A stretch of DNA of 37,675 nt from Hyphomicrobiales bacterium (GTDB lineage Bacteria; Pseudomonadota; Alphaproteobacteria; Rhizobiales; Rhizobiaceae): NCBI GenBank assembly GCA_026400435.1, contig JAPLOZ010000038.1, forward strand, positions 1 to 37,675, given 5' to 3'. Of the stretch, positions 16,379-24,766 are shown piece by piece (within the stretch, counting starts at the first letter, position 1; each line of letters opens with the position of its first letter). Position numbers and translations under genes: made by a program. The notes under the pieces were generated by a model. The model had not been told where the DNA came from. It was given only the letters and a program-made list of their open reading frames with translations, and searched no databases.

Positions 16379-17850
16379 GCTGTCTCCCCCCGGGGTGAAA
16401 ATGCCGCGAGCGCGGCCGCAACGCCGCCCTTGCGCAGCGCATCGAGATGCCTCGACGTGACGGCCTCCAGATCGGCGCGATAAGCACTGCCCCCGGCGAA
16501 GCCCGCCAGGTCGAAGACCGCGCGCACTGCGTCAGGAGCAGGCTGGCCTGACGGCAGGGCGGCAAGCTTGGAGTCCAGCGGATCGGTGAAATGGTTTGCG
16601 GGCAACACTGTGCCGCGTTGCTGGGCGGCGCAAATCCAGGCGGCCACGGCAAGCATGAGTCGGTCCGCACTGGCGCCGGCGGCTAGCCGGTCGAGCGCGG
16701 AGGAGATGATGCGCTGCGGCAGTTTCTGGCTGCCGTCATTGGCGATCTGCGCGGTGCGGTGCGCCAGCGCGGTGTTGTCGAAGCGCTCGGTAAGCTCGCG
16801 CACGTATTCTTGCGTGTCCAGCCCGGCATCGGTGGGCAGGGTCGAGGTGGCTTCGACCCATAGCGACTTTACGAAACCGCGGATCGCGGGATCACCGAAG
16901 GACTTTGCCACCGTGTCGTGGCCGGCGACCAGACCGAGATAGGCGATGGAGGAATGCGCGCCGTTGAGCAGGCGAAGCTTCATCTCCTCGAATGGACGGA
17001 CGTCGCTTACCATGGTGACGCCGAATTTTTCCCAAGCCGGGCGACCAGCCGGAAAATCGTCCTCGACGACCCACTGGCTGAACGGCTCGGTCATGATGGG
17101 CCATGCGTCCTCGACGCCGAGCGCGCCGGAAATGCGGGCCCGGTCGGCATCGGTGGTCGCAGGTACGATGCGGTCGATCATGCTCGACGGGCAGGAAACC
17201 GTGGCGACGTGTTCGGCGAGCGCGGCATCGCGCAACGCCGCGAATTGCACGAGCAGGCGATGCAGCGTGGCGCCGTTCGACGGAAGGTTGTCGCACGACA
17301 GGATGGTGAAGGGCTGCGTGCCGGCGGCGCGGCGGCGCGCCAGCGCCTCGACAAGGAAACCGTGCGCGGTGCGCGGATGGGCGGGATCGGCAAGGTCGGC
17401 GACGATGCCGGGGTGCGTCTGGTCGAGATCGCCCCATGCATTTCTGAGATAGGCCTTCTCGGTGATCGTCAGCGTGACGATGCGGATACTGGGATCGGCC
17501 AGCGCGTCGAGCAATCCGTGGGGATCGCGCGGCGCGACCAGCATCCGGCCGATCGAGCCTATGACGCGCAGGGTCTCGGTCGCGCTACCGCGCACGGCAA
17601 GTGTGTAGAGCCCGTCCTGCGGGTCGAGCGCTTCGGCGGTAGATGCGCTCTGTAGCGAAGCGCCGACAATGCCCCAGTCGCTGTCGCCGGCCGCGATGCA
17701 ATCGTCGACATAAGCGGCCTGGTGGGCACGGTGGAAGGCGCCGACACCAAGATGGACGATGCCCGGAGTGACCGACGAGCGGTCGTAGCCAGGCCGAAGT
17801 ACGGACACGGGCAGTTTTGGCAGCGATTTTTCGGACAGCCTGTCAGACAT
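16375..17850 (-). CDS. uxuB: Fructuronate reductase / mannitol dehydrogenase family (UxuB-like)
   Basis: A polyol-specific long-chain dehydrogenase that, beside UxuA, most likely reduces D-fructuronate to D-mannonate with NADH. The 491-aa protein has the N-terminal NAD-binding segment VTPGIVHLGVGAFHRAHQAAYVDD (about 28-51). The C-terminal domain carries the catalytic-lysine region KLRLLNGAHSSIAYLGLVAGHDTV, a block shared by mannitol dehydrogenase and UxuB. Family members with mannitol or arabinitol activity look very similar, so the substrate assignment rests on uxuA, whose start overlaps this stop. ATG 17850 is preferred to an upstream in-frame ATG at 17916. Confidence 0.88.
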   Translation of the reverse strand: MSDRLSEKSLPKLPVSVLRPGYDRSSVTPGIVHLGVGAFHRAHQAAYVDDCIAAGDSDWGIVGASLQSASTAEALDPQDGLYTLAVRGSATETLRVIGSIGRMLVAPRDPHGLLDALADPSIRIVTLTITEKAYLRNAWGDLDQTHPGIVADLADPAHPRTAHGFLVEALARRRAAGTQPFTILSCDNLPSNGATLHRLLVQFAALRDAALAEHVATVSCPSSMIDRIVPATTDADRARISGALGVEDAWPIMTEPFSQWVVEDDFPAGRPAWEKFGVTMVSDVRPFEEMKLRLLNGAHSSIAYLGLVAGHDTVAKSFGDPAIRGFVKSLWVEATSTLPTDAGLDTQEYVRELTERFDNTALAHRTAQIANDGSQKLPQRIISSALDRLAAGASADRLMLAVAAWICAAQQRGTVLPANHFTDPLDSKLAALPSGQPAPDAVRAVFDLAGFAGGSAYRADLEAVTSRHLDALRKGGVAAALAAFSPRGETA

Positions 17851-17894
17851 CGAATCTGCGTCGCGCCTGTTGATGGAGCCTACTGGCGGCAGAT

Positions 17895-17923
17895 CGATAA
17901 GGCGCGGCGCCGTCAACCGTCAA
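17895..17923 (-). promoter_or_regulatory. Possible promoter of uxuBA
   Basis: On the minus strand, TTGACG and, 17 bases on, TTATCG (or TATCGA with 18) lie 45-70 bases before the ATG at 17850, just past the terminator of the fecR gene. The -35 is good and the -10 weak. A second overlapping TTGACG lies seven bases further on. Confidence 0.3.
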
Positions 17924-17936
17924 CATGCTTGGGCAC

Positions 17937-17971
17937 AAAAACGACACCGGCGCGTCTGGACGCGCCGGTGT
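17937..17971 (-). terminator. Rho-independent terminator of the FecR-domain gene
   Basis: Stem CGACACCGGCGCG pairs perfectly with CGCGCCGGTGTCG around a six-base loop. In the minus-strand reading it is followed by TTTTG. It lies about 30 bp beyond the stop of the FecR-domain gene and ahead of the uxuB-like gene, separating the two transcription units. Confidence 0.85.
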
Positions 17972-18002
17972 CGCTAAGCCTGGATGCCGTTCCCGGCAGA
18001 GG

Positions 18003-18800
18003 TCACTGGCAGGATCTGCCGCACCCGCCGCCATCATCGTAGCCGCCGTCGTCCGGCCTCTGAACCTCGTGCTTCGGCGCATCAGTCCCGCCGCCGCGTT
18101 CGGTCCTGCCGCGCGCGTTGGTCGACGAGAGCCCGCAACTGTTGCTGGAGACCCCATAGAAGTTGTTCGAGAGCTGCTGGCGACCGGACAGGAAGGGGAA
18201 GGCGCGATCCGTACCCACGGTCTGGAAGATGCTCTGGTTGACACGGGAGGCGTCGCTGACGCCGCCTCCCGGCGTCGCAACCACGACATCGCAGCGCCGC
18301 CGCAGGTCCTTGCAGCCATTGGCTCCGCAAAAGCGCGCGGCGCCTTCAAGCAGGACAACGGAGGTTATGCCGCCGGCGCCCACGAAGATGTCGAGCCGCG
18401 TACCGCGTATACCGATCGTGCCGGCCGGCGTCACGATCTTGTAGGCCTGTGACTTCGACTTGCCGCTGATCCAGCGAAACGAACCGCGCGCCGCGTTGAG
18501 CGTAAGGTTGTCGAAGGTCTTGGTGCTGTCATAGATGAAGCGATCGATGACAACCGACGAACTGCCGCCGACAGCGAATTTCGTTCCGTCGGCGAAGCGG
18601 AACTCGCCGAGCCCGCTGGAAGACGTGCGGATGCGTTCGTCCTGATACACCGGCGACTTGACGGCAAGCGAACCGGACTCGCCCGAAACGGTCGTCTTGA
18701 TCAGTGTCGCCTGTCCAACCTGATCCCTTGAGAAGGACGGCAGGGTGGCAGAGGCGAGGATGGTTGTTGTGGCGACTATCAATGCGAACAGCGGTCTCAT
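18003..18800 (-). CDS. Secreted FecR-domain protein
   Basis: A 265-aa protein with an N-terminal signal peptide (about 1-24, MRPLFALIVATTTILASATL) and a FecR-type domain at about 45-150. The segment GEFRFADGTKFAVGGSSSVVIDRFIYD, followed by ARGSFRWISGKS and KIVTPAGTIGIRGTRLDIFV, is characteristic. The C-terminal third has several cysteines and ends in a low-complexity tail rich in Asp and Gly (DDGGYDDGGGCGRSC). No FecI sigma factor, TonB receptor or N-terminal transmembrane anchor is present, so it is not a classical FecR regulator; stand-alone periplasmic FecR proteins of this type have no clear function. ATG 18800 has a GGAGG site seven bases upstream. It is probably a single-gene unit. Confidence 0.8.
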   Translation of the reverse strand: MRPLFALIVATTTILASATLPSFSRDQVGQATLIKTTVSGESGSLAVKSPVYQDERIRTSSSGLGEFRFADGTKFAVGGSSSVVIDRFIYDSTKTFDNLTLNAARGSFRWISGKSKSQAYKIVTPAGTIGIRGTRLDIFVGAGGITSVVLLEGAARFCGANGCKDLRRRCDVVVATPGGGVSDASRVNQSIFQTVGTDRAFPFLSGRQQLSNNFYGVSSNSCGLSSTNARGRTERGGGTDAPKHEVQRPDDGGYDDGGGCGRSCQ

Positions 18801-18972
18801 GAAACCTCCAGGGGGAGAGCGAGGGATTGAGCGCTACACTGCAGGCCGCAAGGTAACGCCATCATGTCTCTCGACTACACTATCCGTTACCGGAAGGATT
18901 CAGGCTGCTATGCAGCGCGCTGTCAAAGAATCGTGTTCGCCCACGTTTCGTTAACGCGCCGGGCGACAGAGA

Positions 18973-18996
18973 GGCGCCAGCCTTGCGGCCGGCGCC
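18973..18996 (-). terminator. Hairpin after the sugar-binding-protein gene
   Basis: GGCGCC-A-GCC and GGC-C-GGCGCC form a 10-bp stem with one imperfect pair and a TTGC loop, 18 bp beyond the stop of the binding-protein gene. No true T-run follows on the minus strand (CTCTCTGT), so it may be a weak terminator or a 3' stabilising structure ending the transporter operon. Confidence 0.55.
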
Positions 18997-19013
18997 CTTC
19001 GGGACTGTTCTGC

Positions 19014-20006
19014 TTAGAAGTCGAACTGGTCGATGTTCTCGGCGTTGAACGTCGTCAGCGCGGACTGCGTGTTGATCGAATTGCCGGCGTTGATGGTGAT
19101 GGTTCCGAGGTTCGGCACTTCAAACGTAGAGCCCACCTCGTTCTTCGCCTTGCCGGCCTTCAGGTCGACCGCGAGGTGCGCGGCAAGCCAGCCCTCGTTG
19201 TAGGGCGACCAGAGCTGGAAGGCAGCCACCGTGCCGTCCTTCACGAAGTCGCGCATTTCGCTGGGCAGGCCGAGCCCCGTCACCTTGACCTTGTCGGCGA
19301 CGCCGCGCGACTGCACCACCTGCGCGGCGGCCGCGATACCGACGGTCGTCGGCGCGATCACGCCCTTGAGGTCCGGAAAGTTGGCCATCAGCGCTTCCAT
19401 CTCGCTGGTCGACTTCTCCGGCTGGTCGTCGCCATAGACCGTGGCGACCAGCTTCATCTTGGCGTATTTCGGGTCCTTGATCGCCTCGTTCATGCCCTTG
19501 ATCCAGAAATTCTGGTCCGGCGCCTCGGTTGTCGCCGACAGGATGGCGATCTCGCCTTCATAGCCGATAAGCGAGCCAACCATCTCGATCTGGTCCGCGC
19601 CGACCTTCGTGAAGTCGGTCGGGAGGATGGTCAGGTCGCGGTGAGCCTCGTTCCCGGTGATGTCGCCGTTGACCGTCATCACGATGATGCCCTTGGCGCG
19701 GGCCGCGTCGAACACCTGGTTCAACGCGTCGGGGCTGTTGGGCGAAATGGCGATGACGTCGACGCCGCGCTGGATCTGGGCTTCGATGAACGGGATCTGC
19801 GAGGTGGCCTCGGCGGTCGCCGGCGCGACAAACTCGAAGTTGCAGGCAATCTTCTGGCAAGCCTCGACGAAGCCCTTGGTGAGGGAATCGAAGTAGGGGT
19901 TGCCCGTGTTCTTGCCTATGAACACGATGTCGATCTTGTCCTGGGCAAGCGCGGCGGTAGAGAGCGCGAGCCCCGCTGCCATGGCTATCAGAGATTTCTT
20001 CAGCAC
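19014..20006 (-). CDS. Sugar ABC transporter substrate-binding protein (RhaS-like)
   Basis: Periplasmic binding protein of the ribose/rhamnose type (type 1 fold, 330 aa). It has a signal peptide at 1-22 ending ALA-QDK and continues KIDIVFIGKNTGNPYFDSLTKGF. The conserved PFIEAQIQRGVDVIAISPNSPDAL and GIIVMTVNGDITG segments line the sugar cleft. It is the last gene of the leftward operon, 63 bp after the second permease. The start is GTG 20006 with an excellent AGGAGG site. The linked mutarotase and rhamnonate dehydratase point to L-rhamnose or a related deoxysugar, but ligand specificity cannot be read from sequence. Confidence 0.88.
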   Translation of the reverse strand: MLKKSLIAMAAGLALSTAALAQDKIDIVFIGKNTGNPYFDSLTKGFVEACQKIACNFEFVAPATAEATSQIPFIEAQIQRGVDVIAISPNSPDALNQVFDAARAKGIIVMTVNGDITGNEAHRDLTILPTDFTKVGADQIEMVGSLIGYEGEIAILSATTEAPDQNFWIKGMNEAIKDPKYAKMKLVATVYGDDQPEKSTSEMEALMANFPDLKGVIAPTTVGIAAAAQVVQSRGVADKVKVTGLGLPSEMRDFVKDGTVAAFQLWSPYNEGWLAAHLAVDLKAGKAKNEVGSTFEVPNLGTITINAGNSINTQSALTTFNAENIDQFDF

Positions 20007-20042
20007 TTTACATCCTCCTTGTCTAAAGTCCTGTTGAAATAA

Positions 20043-20057
20043 CCCGGTGGAACCGGG
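20043..20057 (-). promoter_or_regulatory. Small hairpin between permease and binding-protein genes
   Basis: CCCGGT and ACCGGG pair around a three-base loop in the only sizeable gap (63 bp) of the transporter operon, just before the strong AGGAGG of the binding-protein gene. Such intercistronic hairpins often protect the mRNA of abundant binding proteins. It is short, so functional status is uncertain. Confidence 0.4.
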
Positions 20058-20069
20058 GTCGTTAGCCCG

Positions 20070-21071
20070 CTACCTTTGGGCGCGGGAGTAGATGAGGTTG
20101 GTGGCGATGATGGCGACGATGAGCAGCACGCCGAGCACCGTGAGCTGAATGGCCGGCAACAGGTTGGCGACGGTCATGCCGGTCGACACGACGACAAGCA
20201 GCCACGCTGCAAGGAACGTCCCCAGGATGGTTCCCCGCCCGCCGAAGATATAGGTCCCGCCAAGCATCGCCATGAGTACCATCTGAAGTTCGCCGCCGAG
20301 CCCCAGATCGTAGCGAACCGACCCGAGGCGCGAGGCGGTCAGCATGCCGGCGATTGCCGCGGCCAGTCCCATCAGCAGGAACAGGATGAGCTTGATGCGC
20401 CGCGTGCGGATGCCGGCATAGCGCGCCGCCACTTCGTTCGTGCCGATCTGGTAGATCTGCCTGCCGAAGATGGTGCCGGCCAGGATCAGGCCGAGGACGA
20501 GGGAGACAACCACGAAGATCGCAACCGTCGCCGGTACGCCGAAGACAAGAACCTTGTCGATGCCGATGAACCATTCCGGCATGCGAATCGACTTGTCGCC
20601 GGCGATGATCTGTGCCAGCCCGCGATAGAGCGTCAGCGTGCCGATGGTGACGATGATCGACGGTAACTGCAGCCCAATGACCATGAAGGCGTTGAGCGCG
20701 CCCATTGCGAGGCCTGCGACCAAACCGATGGCGATGGCGATCGGCATGGGGACGCCCGAGGCCTGTGCCCAGGCAAACAGGCAGGTCGAAAGCGCCATGT
20801 TGGCCGCCGGCGACAGGTCGATCTCGCCGGCGATGATGACCATCGTCAGCACCAGCGCTACGATTGCGAACTCCGCCGAGAGCGTGAAGCTCCTGAGAAT
20901 GTAGCTGATGTCGAGGAAGAACGGCGACAACTGGCTGGCCAGGATCACGGCGAGAACCAACAGGACCAGCGTCATCGTCTCGGGGCGAACGAGAATGACA
21001 TGCCAGAGCGATCGCTGCGGCGCAGCGCCGCGGCCGGCAATGCGTTGTGGAGTGGTCTCCGCGGCGCTCAT
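20070..21071 (-). CDS. Sugar ABC transporter permease (second)
   Basis: A 333-aa inner-membrane permease of the BPD_transp_2/RbsC family. After a polar N-terminal 35 residues come about nine or ten hydrophobic segments. The family signature is IIAGEIDLSPAANMALSTCLFAW, with the coupling segment LNAFMVIGLQLPSIIVTIGTLTLYRGLAQI. It pairs with the neighbouring permease to form the membrane channel. ATG 21071 overlaps the stop of the upstream permease (ATGA). A longer open frame to 21782 in the same phase only reads the other permease gene out of frame. Confidence 0.92.
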   Translation of the reverse strand: MSAAETTPQRIAGRGAAPQRSLWHVILVRPETMTLVLLVLAVILASQLSPFFLDISYILRSFTLSAEFAIVALVLTMVIIAGEIDLSPAANMALSTCLFAWAQASGVPMPIAIAIGLVAGLAMGALNAFMVIGLQLPSIIVTIGTLTLYRGLAQIIAGDKSIRMPEWFIGIDKVLVFGVPATVAIFVVVSLVLGLILAGTIFGRQIYQIGTNEVAARYAGIRTRRIKLILFLLMGLAAAIAGMLTASRLGSVRYDLGLGGELQMVLMAMLGGTYIFGGRGTILGTFLAAWLLVVVSTGMTVANLLPAIQLTVLGVLLIVAIIATNLIYSRAQR

Positions 21072-22054
21072 GCGCGCGCCGCCTTGAATCTGGCGATGCC
21101 CTGCCGGCGCACCGAGCGGTCGATCAGCAAGGCAACGAGGATCACCGCGCCGTAGATCGCGCTCTGTGCCGTGCCCGGAATGCCGAGCAGCGGCAGCGCC
21201 GCCGCGACGCAGCCCATCAGCAGCACGCCGAGCATGACGCCGAGCACCGAGCCCACGCCGCCGTTGATGGAAACGCCGCCGATCACCACCGCCGCGATCA
21301 CCTGGAACTCGAAGCCGAAGCCGGTGTTGGACGGGTTCACGAAGCCCCAGCGGCTCGCATACATGATGCCGGCGAGCCCAGAGAGGGCGCCCGAAATGGC
21401 GAAGACAAGCAGCGTAACCTGCGTGACCTTGACGCCGCGCAGCGGCGCGGCGATCGGGTTCGAGCCCAAAGCGAAGATCTGCCGGCCCACGCGTGTGTGC
21501 ATGGCGAACCAGTAGGTCAGCAGCGCCACCGCGAAGGCCATGAAGATGATCCACGGGATGCCCAAGAGCGGCGAGGTCTGGCTCATCCCCTTGAGGTCGG
21601 CGGGAATGAACTGGCGGTCGACCTGCCGCGCGTTGGAAACGATGAACGTTAGCCCGCGGTAGAGGTTCAGTGTACCGAGCGTCACGATGATGGACGGCAG
21701 GCGGAAAAAGGTGACGAGAGCACCGTTGACCAGCCCGAGCAGCGTGCCGATGCCTATGGAGACTGCGAAGCCGAGCCCCCACGGTATCTCGGGCAGGTCG
21801 CGGAACATCATGCCGGTGAGCATGGCCGACAGGCCGAGCATCGATCCGATGGACAGATCGACGTGGCGCGCGACAAGCACAAGCATCTGCCCCATGGCCG
21901 CGATCATGACCAGCGGAGTGAGAAGCAGGATGACCCGCAGGCTGTTGAGCGTGAGGAACTGAGGCTTGTACAGCGACACGGCGAGAGCAAACAGCACGAT
22001 CATCACCGCGATGCCGGTCTCGCGGCGGGCAAGGATCCGGCCGAGCGCGTTCAC
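21068..22054 (-). CDS. Sugar ABC transporter permease (first)
   Basis: A 328-aa membrane protein of the RbsC/RhaP type with about nine or ten hydrophobic segments. Signature segments are LVARHVDLSIGSMLGLSAMLTG, the loop LVTFFRLPSIIVTLGTLNLYRGLTFI, and VIGGVSINGGVGSVLGVMLG near the C-terminus. The start is GTG 22054, overlapping the ATPase stop as GTGA; the longer upstream frame lacks family similarity. It forms the transmembrane pore with the second permease. Confidence 0.92.
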   Translation of the reverse strand: MNALGRILARRETGIAVMIVLFALAVSLYKPQFLTLNSLRVILLLTPLVMIAAMGQMLVLVARHVDLSIGSMLGLSAMLTGMMFRDLPEIPWGLGFAVSIGIGTLLGLVNGALVTFFRLPSIIVTLGTLNLYRGLTFIVSNARQVDRQFIPADLKGMSQTSPLLGIPWIIFMAFAVALLTYWFAMHTRVGRQIFALGSNPIAAPLRGVKVTQVTLLVFAISGALSGLAGIMYASRWGFVNPSNTGFGFEFQVIAAVVIGGVSINGGVGSVLGVMLGVLLMGCVAAALPLLGIPGTAQSAIYGAVILVALLIDRSVRRQGIARFKAARA

Positions 22055-23565
22055 GCCGCCGCCTCCACGCGCGGCACCGCTGCGCTCATGATCCTTTCCT
22101 GGCTCGCCTCGGAGCGCGCAATCTCGGCGGTGAGCCTGCCCTCCGCCATCACCAGAACGCGATCGCACAGCGCCAGCAATTCAGGCATCTCGGAAGAGAT
22201 CAGGAGGATGGCTTTACCCTGCGAGGCCAGTTCGCCGATCATGTCGTAGAACTCGGCCTTCACGCCGATATCGATGCCCCGCGTGGGTTCGTCGAGGATG
22301 AGGATCGACGGGTCGACGAGCAGCCAGCGGGCGAGGATCGCCTTCTGCTGGTTGCCGCCCGACAGTTCGCCGATCGGCTGGTTCAGCGATGCAAGGCGAA
22401 TGCGGAGCTTGGCGACTGAGTCCTGTGCAAGGCTCCTTTCGATCGCCCGGCGGATGACGCCCGTCGGCGCGATCCTGTCGGGGACGGCGGCGGTGATGTT
22501 CTGTTCGACCGGCAGCGTGCGGAAAATTCCCGCTGCTGCCCGGTCCTCGGGCACGAGGGCGATGCCTAGGGCGATTGCTTCTTCCGGCTCATCGATATGC
22601 ACGGCCTTGCCGTCGACCTTGACGACACCGCCGGTCGCCGGGACCACGCCGAAGATTGCGCGGGCGACATCGGTGCGCCCGGCGCCGACCAGGCCGCCGA
22701 GGCCCACGATCTCGCCGCGCCTGACGGAGAAGCTGATGTCGTGGAACACGCCGGGCAGCGTCAGCCCCTGCACTTCCAGCGCAACTTCGCCGATCTCGGC
22801 CGAATGCTTGTGTATGTATTCCTTGAGCGGCCGGCCGATCATCAGCCTGATTATGTCGACGTCCGACAGGTTGCCGATGGTGTCGGTGGCGACCTTGTCG
22901 CCGTCGCGGAAGATCGTCACGCGGTCGCAGAGCGCGCGCACCTCCTCCAACCGGTGCGAGATGAACACAATGGTTCGGCCCTCGTCGCGCAGCCGCCGTG
23001 CGATGCCGAACAGGGTTTCGACCTCGCGCGGCGTGAGCGGAGCGGTCGGTTCGTCCATGATGATCAGCCGGCTGTCGGAGGCAAGCGCGCGCGCGATCTC
23101 CACCATCTGCTGGTCGGCGATGGAAAGGCCGCGCATCGGCCGCGCCACGTCGATGTGGACGCCGAGCAAATCCATCGAGCGTTGTGCCTCGATGGTCATC
23201 TCGGCCCACGGCACACGGGAGAACCATCCATCCTCGGAGCGTCCCAGCACAAGGTTCTCGGCTACCGAAAGGTCCGGAAAGGAAATGGGCTCCTGGTGAA
23301 TCAGCGTGATCCCCAGCTTTTGCGCCGCCACCGGACTGGACACCTCAATCGTCCTGCCGTCGAGCGATAGCGTGCCGCGCGTCGGCAGGTGTATGCCGGC
23401 CAGGATCTTCGCGAAGGTCGACTTGCCGGCCCCGTTTTCGCCCAGGAGAGCGTGGATCTCGCCCTTCGCCAGGTCGAGATCAACGTCGCGCAGAACCTCG
23501 ATGCCCGCAAAGGATTTGGAAATGCCCCGGGCCGAAACAAAAGGAACTGCATCGGCCTTCTTCAT
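22051..23565 (-). CDS. Sugar ABC transporter ATP-binding protein (RbsA/RhaT-like)
   Basis: A 504-aa tandem ATPase that energises sugar import. The N-terminal half has Walker A GENGAGKST, the helper motif LSIADQQMVEIARAL and Walker B IIMDEPTAPL. The C-terminal half has a degenerate Walker A (LVGAGRTDVARAIFG), signature LSGGNQQKAILARW and Walker B ILILDEPTRGID, as usual in carbohydrate-uptake class 2 ATPases. ATG 23565 overlaps the stop of the aldo/keto reductase gene (ATGA); an upstream in-frame start at 23769 is only that gene in another frame. It belongs to the leftward arm of the rhamnose-type divergon. Confidence 0.94.
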   Translation of the reverse strand: MKKADAVPFVSARGISKSFAGIEVLRDVDLDLAKGEIHALLGENGAGKSTFAKILAGIHLPTRGTLSLDGRTIEVSSPVAAQKLGITLIHQEPISFPDLSVAENLVLGRSEDGWFSRVPWAEMTIEAQRSMDLLGVHIDVARPMRGLSIADQQMVEIARALASDSRLIIMDEPTAPLTPREVETLFGIARRLRDEGRTIVFISHRLEEVRALCDRVTIFRDGDKVATDTIGNLSDVDIIRLMIGRPLKEYIHKHSAEIGEVALEVQGLTLPGVFHDISFSVRRGEIVGLGGLVGAGRTDVARAIFGVVPATGGVVKVDGKAVHIDEPEEAIALGIALVPEDRAAAGIFRTLPVEQNITAAVPDRIAPTGVIRRAIERSLAQDSVAKLRIRLASLNQPIGELSGGNQQKAILARWLLVDPSILILDEPTRGIDIGVKAEFYDMIGELASQGKAILLISSEMPELLALCDRVLVMAEGRLTAEIARSEASQERIMSAAVPRVEAAA

Positions 23566-24587
23566 AGTGGCACTGGCGCTTCCGGATGGATCAGCTTCCG
23601 TGCCTTCAGGTCTGCCCAGAACGCTGCGGGAATCTTGACTGTGAGGGCCGCGACATTGGCCTCGACCTCGCTTGGCTTGGCCGCGCCGGGGATGACCGAG
23701 ACGACAGCCGGGTGCGCGAGCACGAACTGCAGCGCCGCCACCGGCATGCTGACGCCGTGTGCCAGGCACGCCGCCTCGATGCCGCGCACGCGCGCCTGCA
23801 CCTCCGGCGACGCAGCGCCGTAGGCGTATTTCGCACCGGCGCCCGATCCGGTGACAAGGATGCCCGACGCGAACGGTGCGCCGATGATCACCGAAACGTC
23901 CCGATCGAGACAGGTCTTCATGCCGCGGTGGAGGCTCTCCTGGTCGATCAGCGTGTAGGGCATGGCGACGATGCAGAAATCAAGGTCCACCAGAGTGGCA
24001 ACCTCTTCCAACGCCTGGTTCGTGTTGACACCCATGCCATAAGCCAGAATGTCGCCGGACTTCTTCAGCTCGACCAGCGCCTTGATGCCGGAATCCACCA
24101 GCTGCCGCTCGTAACCGGCTTGCTTGTCGCCATGATAGCCGCTGTCGAGGTCGTGGATCACGAGGGCATCGACCGTATCCAGCGCAAGGCGCTGCAGGGC
24201 CTGCTCATAGGAACGCATGACGCCATCATAGCTGTAGTCGAAATTCACTTCGTAGTTCAGCCCGCCGGTCCATGGCGAACGGTCGAACGTCGCGGGGTTT
24301 GCTGGCCTGTGCAGGGTGCGGCCGACCTTGGTGGTCACCTGGAACTCGCTGCGCGGCAGGGTGCGAAGAAATCCGCCGAGCCGGTGCTCCGAGAGGCCGC
24401 GACCATACCACGGCGCGGTGTCGAAGTAGCGCACGCCAGCCGCCCAGGCGGCGTCCAACGTAGCGCGTGACGCGGCCTCGTCTACCTTGCCGTAGAGCTC
24501 GCCCAGATGCGCGGTGCCAAGTCCCAGGACCGGGAGGTCGAGATCGGTCTGCGCTACGCGACGGCGAGTGGAAACAGTGAGTGTCAC
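23562..24587 (-). CDS. Aldo/keto reductase, probable aldose 1-dehydrogenase
   Basis: A 341-aa TIM-barrel oxidoreductase of the AKR family resembling D-threo-aldose/L-fucose dehydrogenase and pyridoxal 4-dehydrogenase. The catalytic tetrad is visible: D in YFDTAPWYG, Y in WYGRGLSEHRLG, K in TTKVGRTL, and H in LVIHDLDSGYH. The C-terminal NAD(P)-binding segment is VSVIPGAAKPSEVEAN. As first gene of the transporter operon, it likely oxidises the imported sugar at C1 to the lactone, replacing the short-chain rhamnose dehydrogenase found in other pathways. The substrate is inferred from context only. The start codon is GTG 24587. Confidence 0.85.
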   Translation of the reverse strand: MTLTVSTRRRVAQTDLDLPVLGLGTAHLGELYGKVDEAASRATLDAAWAAGVRYFDTAPWYGRGLSEHRLGGFLRTLPRSEFQVTTKVGRTLHRPANPATFDRSPWTGGLNYEVNFDYSYDGVMRSYEQALQRLALDTVDALVIHDLDSGYHGDKQAGYERQLVDSGIKALVELKKSGDILAYGMGVNTNQALEEVATLVDLDFCIVAMPYTLIDQESLHRGMKTCLDRDVSVIIGAPFASGILVTGSGAGAKYAYGAASPEVQARVRGIEAACLAHGVSMPVAALQFVLAHPAVVSVIPGAAKPSEVEANVAALTVKIPAAFWADLKARKLIHPEAPVPL

Positions 24588-24649
24588 GGCGCAGCTTCCT
24601 CCAAAGCGACCTGGCGAGGTCGACCTCGCTCTTCTGGTTCGAAGGCAAC

Positions 24650-24675
24650 TTGTCAGACAAAAATTAGTTTGACAA
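24650..24675. promoter_or_regulatory. Twin FadR/GntR-type operator in the divergent gap
   Basis: Two 11-bp sites, TTGTCAGACAA (24650-24660, a perfect palindrome) and TAGTTTGACAA (24665-24675), both fit TNGTNNNACNA, the core recognised by FCD-class GntR regulators. Their centres are 15 bp apart, and the outer CTTGTCA and TGACAAG also form a wider inverted repeat. They lie 62 bp before the aldo/keto reductase start and 91 bp before the regulator start. A TTGACA overlapping the second site could be a -35 box for the rightward transcript. The sites are visible; binding by the adjacent regulator is inferred. Confidence 0.65.
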
Positions 24676-24766
24676 GATTATAGCGGTAGCCATTCGTAGG
24701 GACATGGCAGCCAGCGTCCGGCAGGGGCCGTCGCCGAGCGGTGGAAGACGTCAGGAGGGAGAACAG

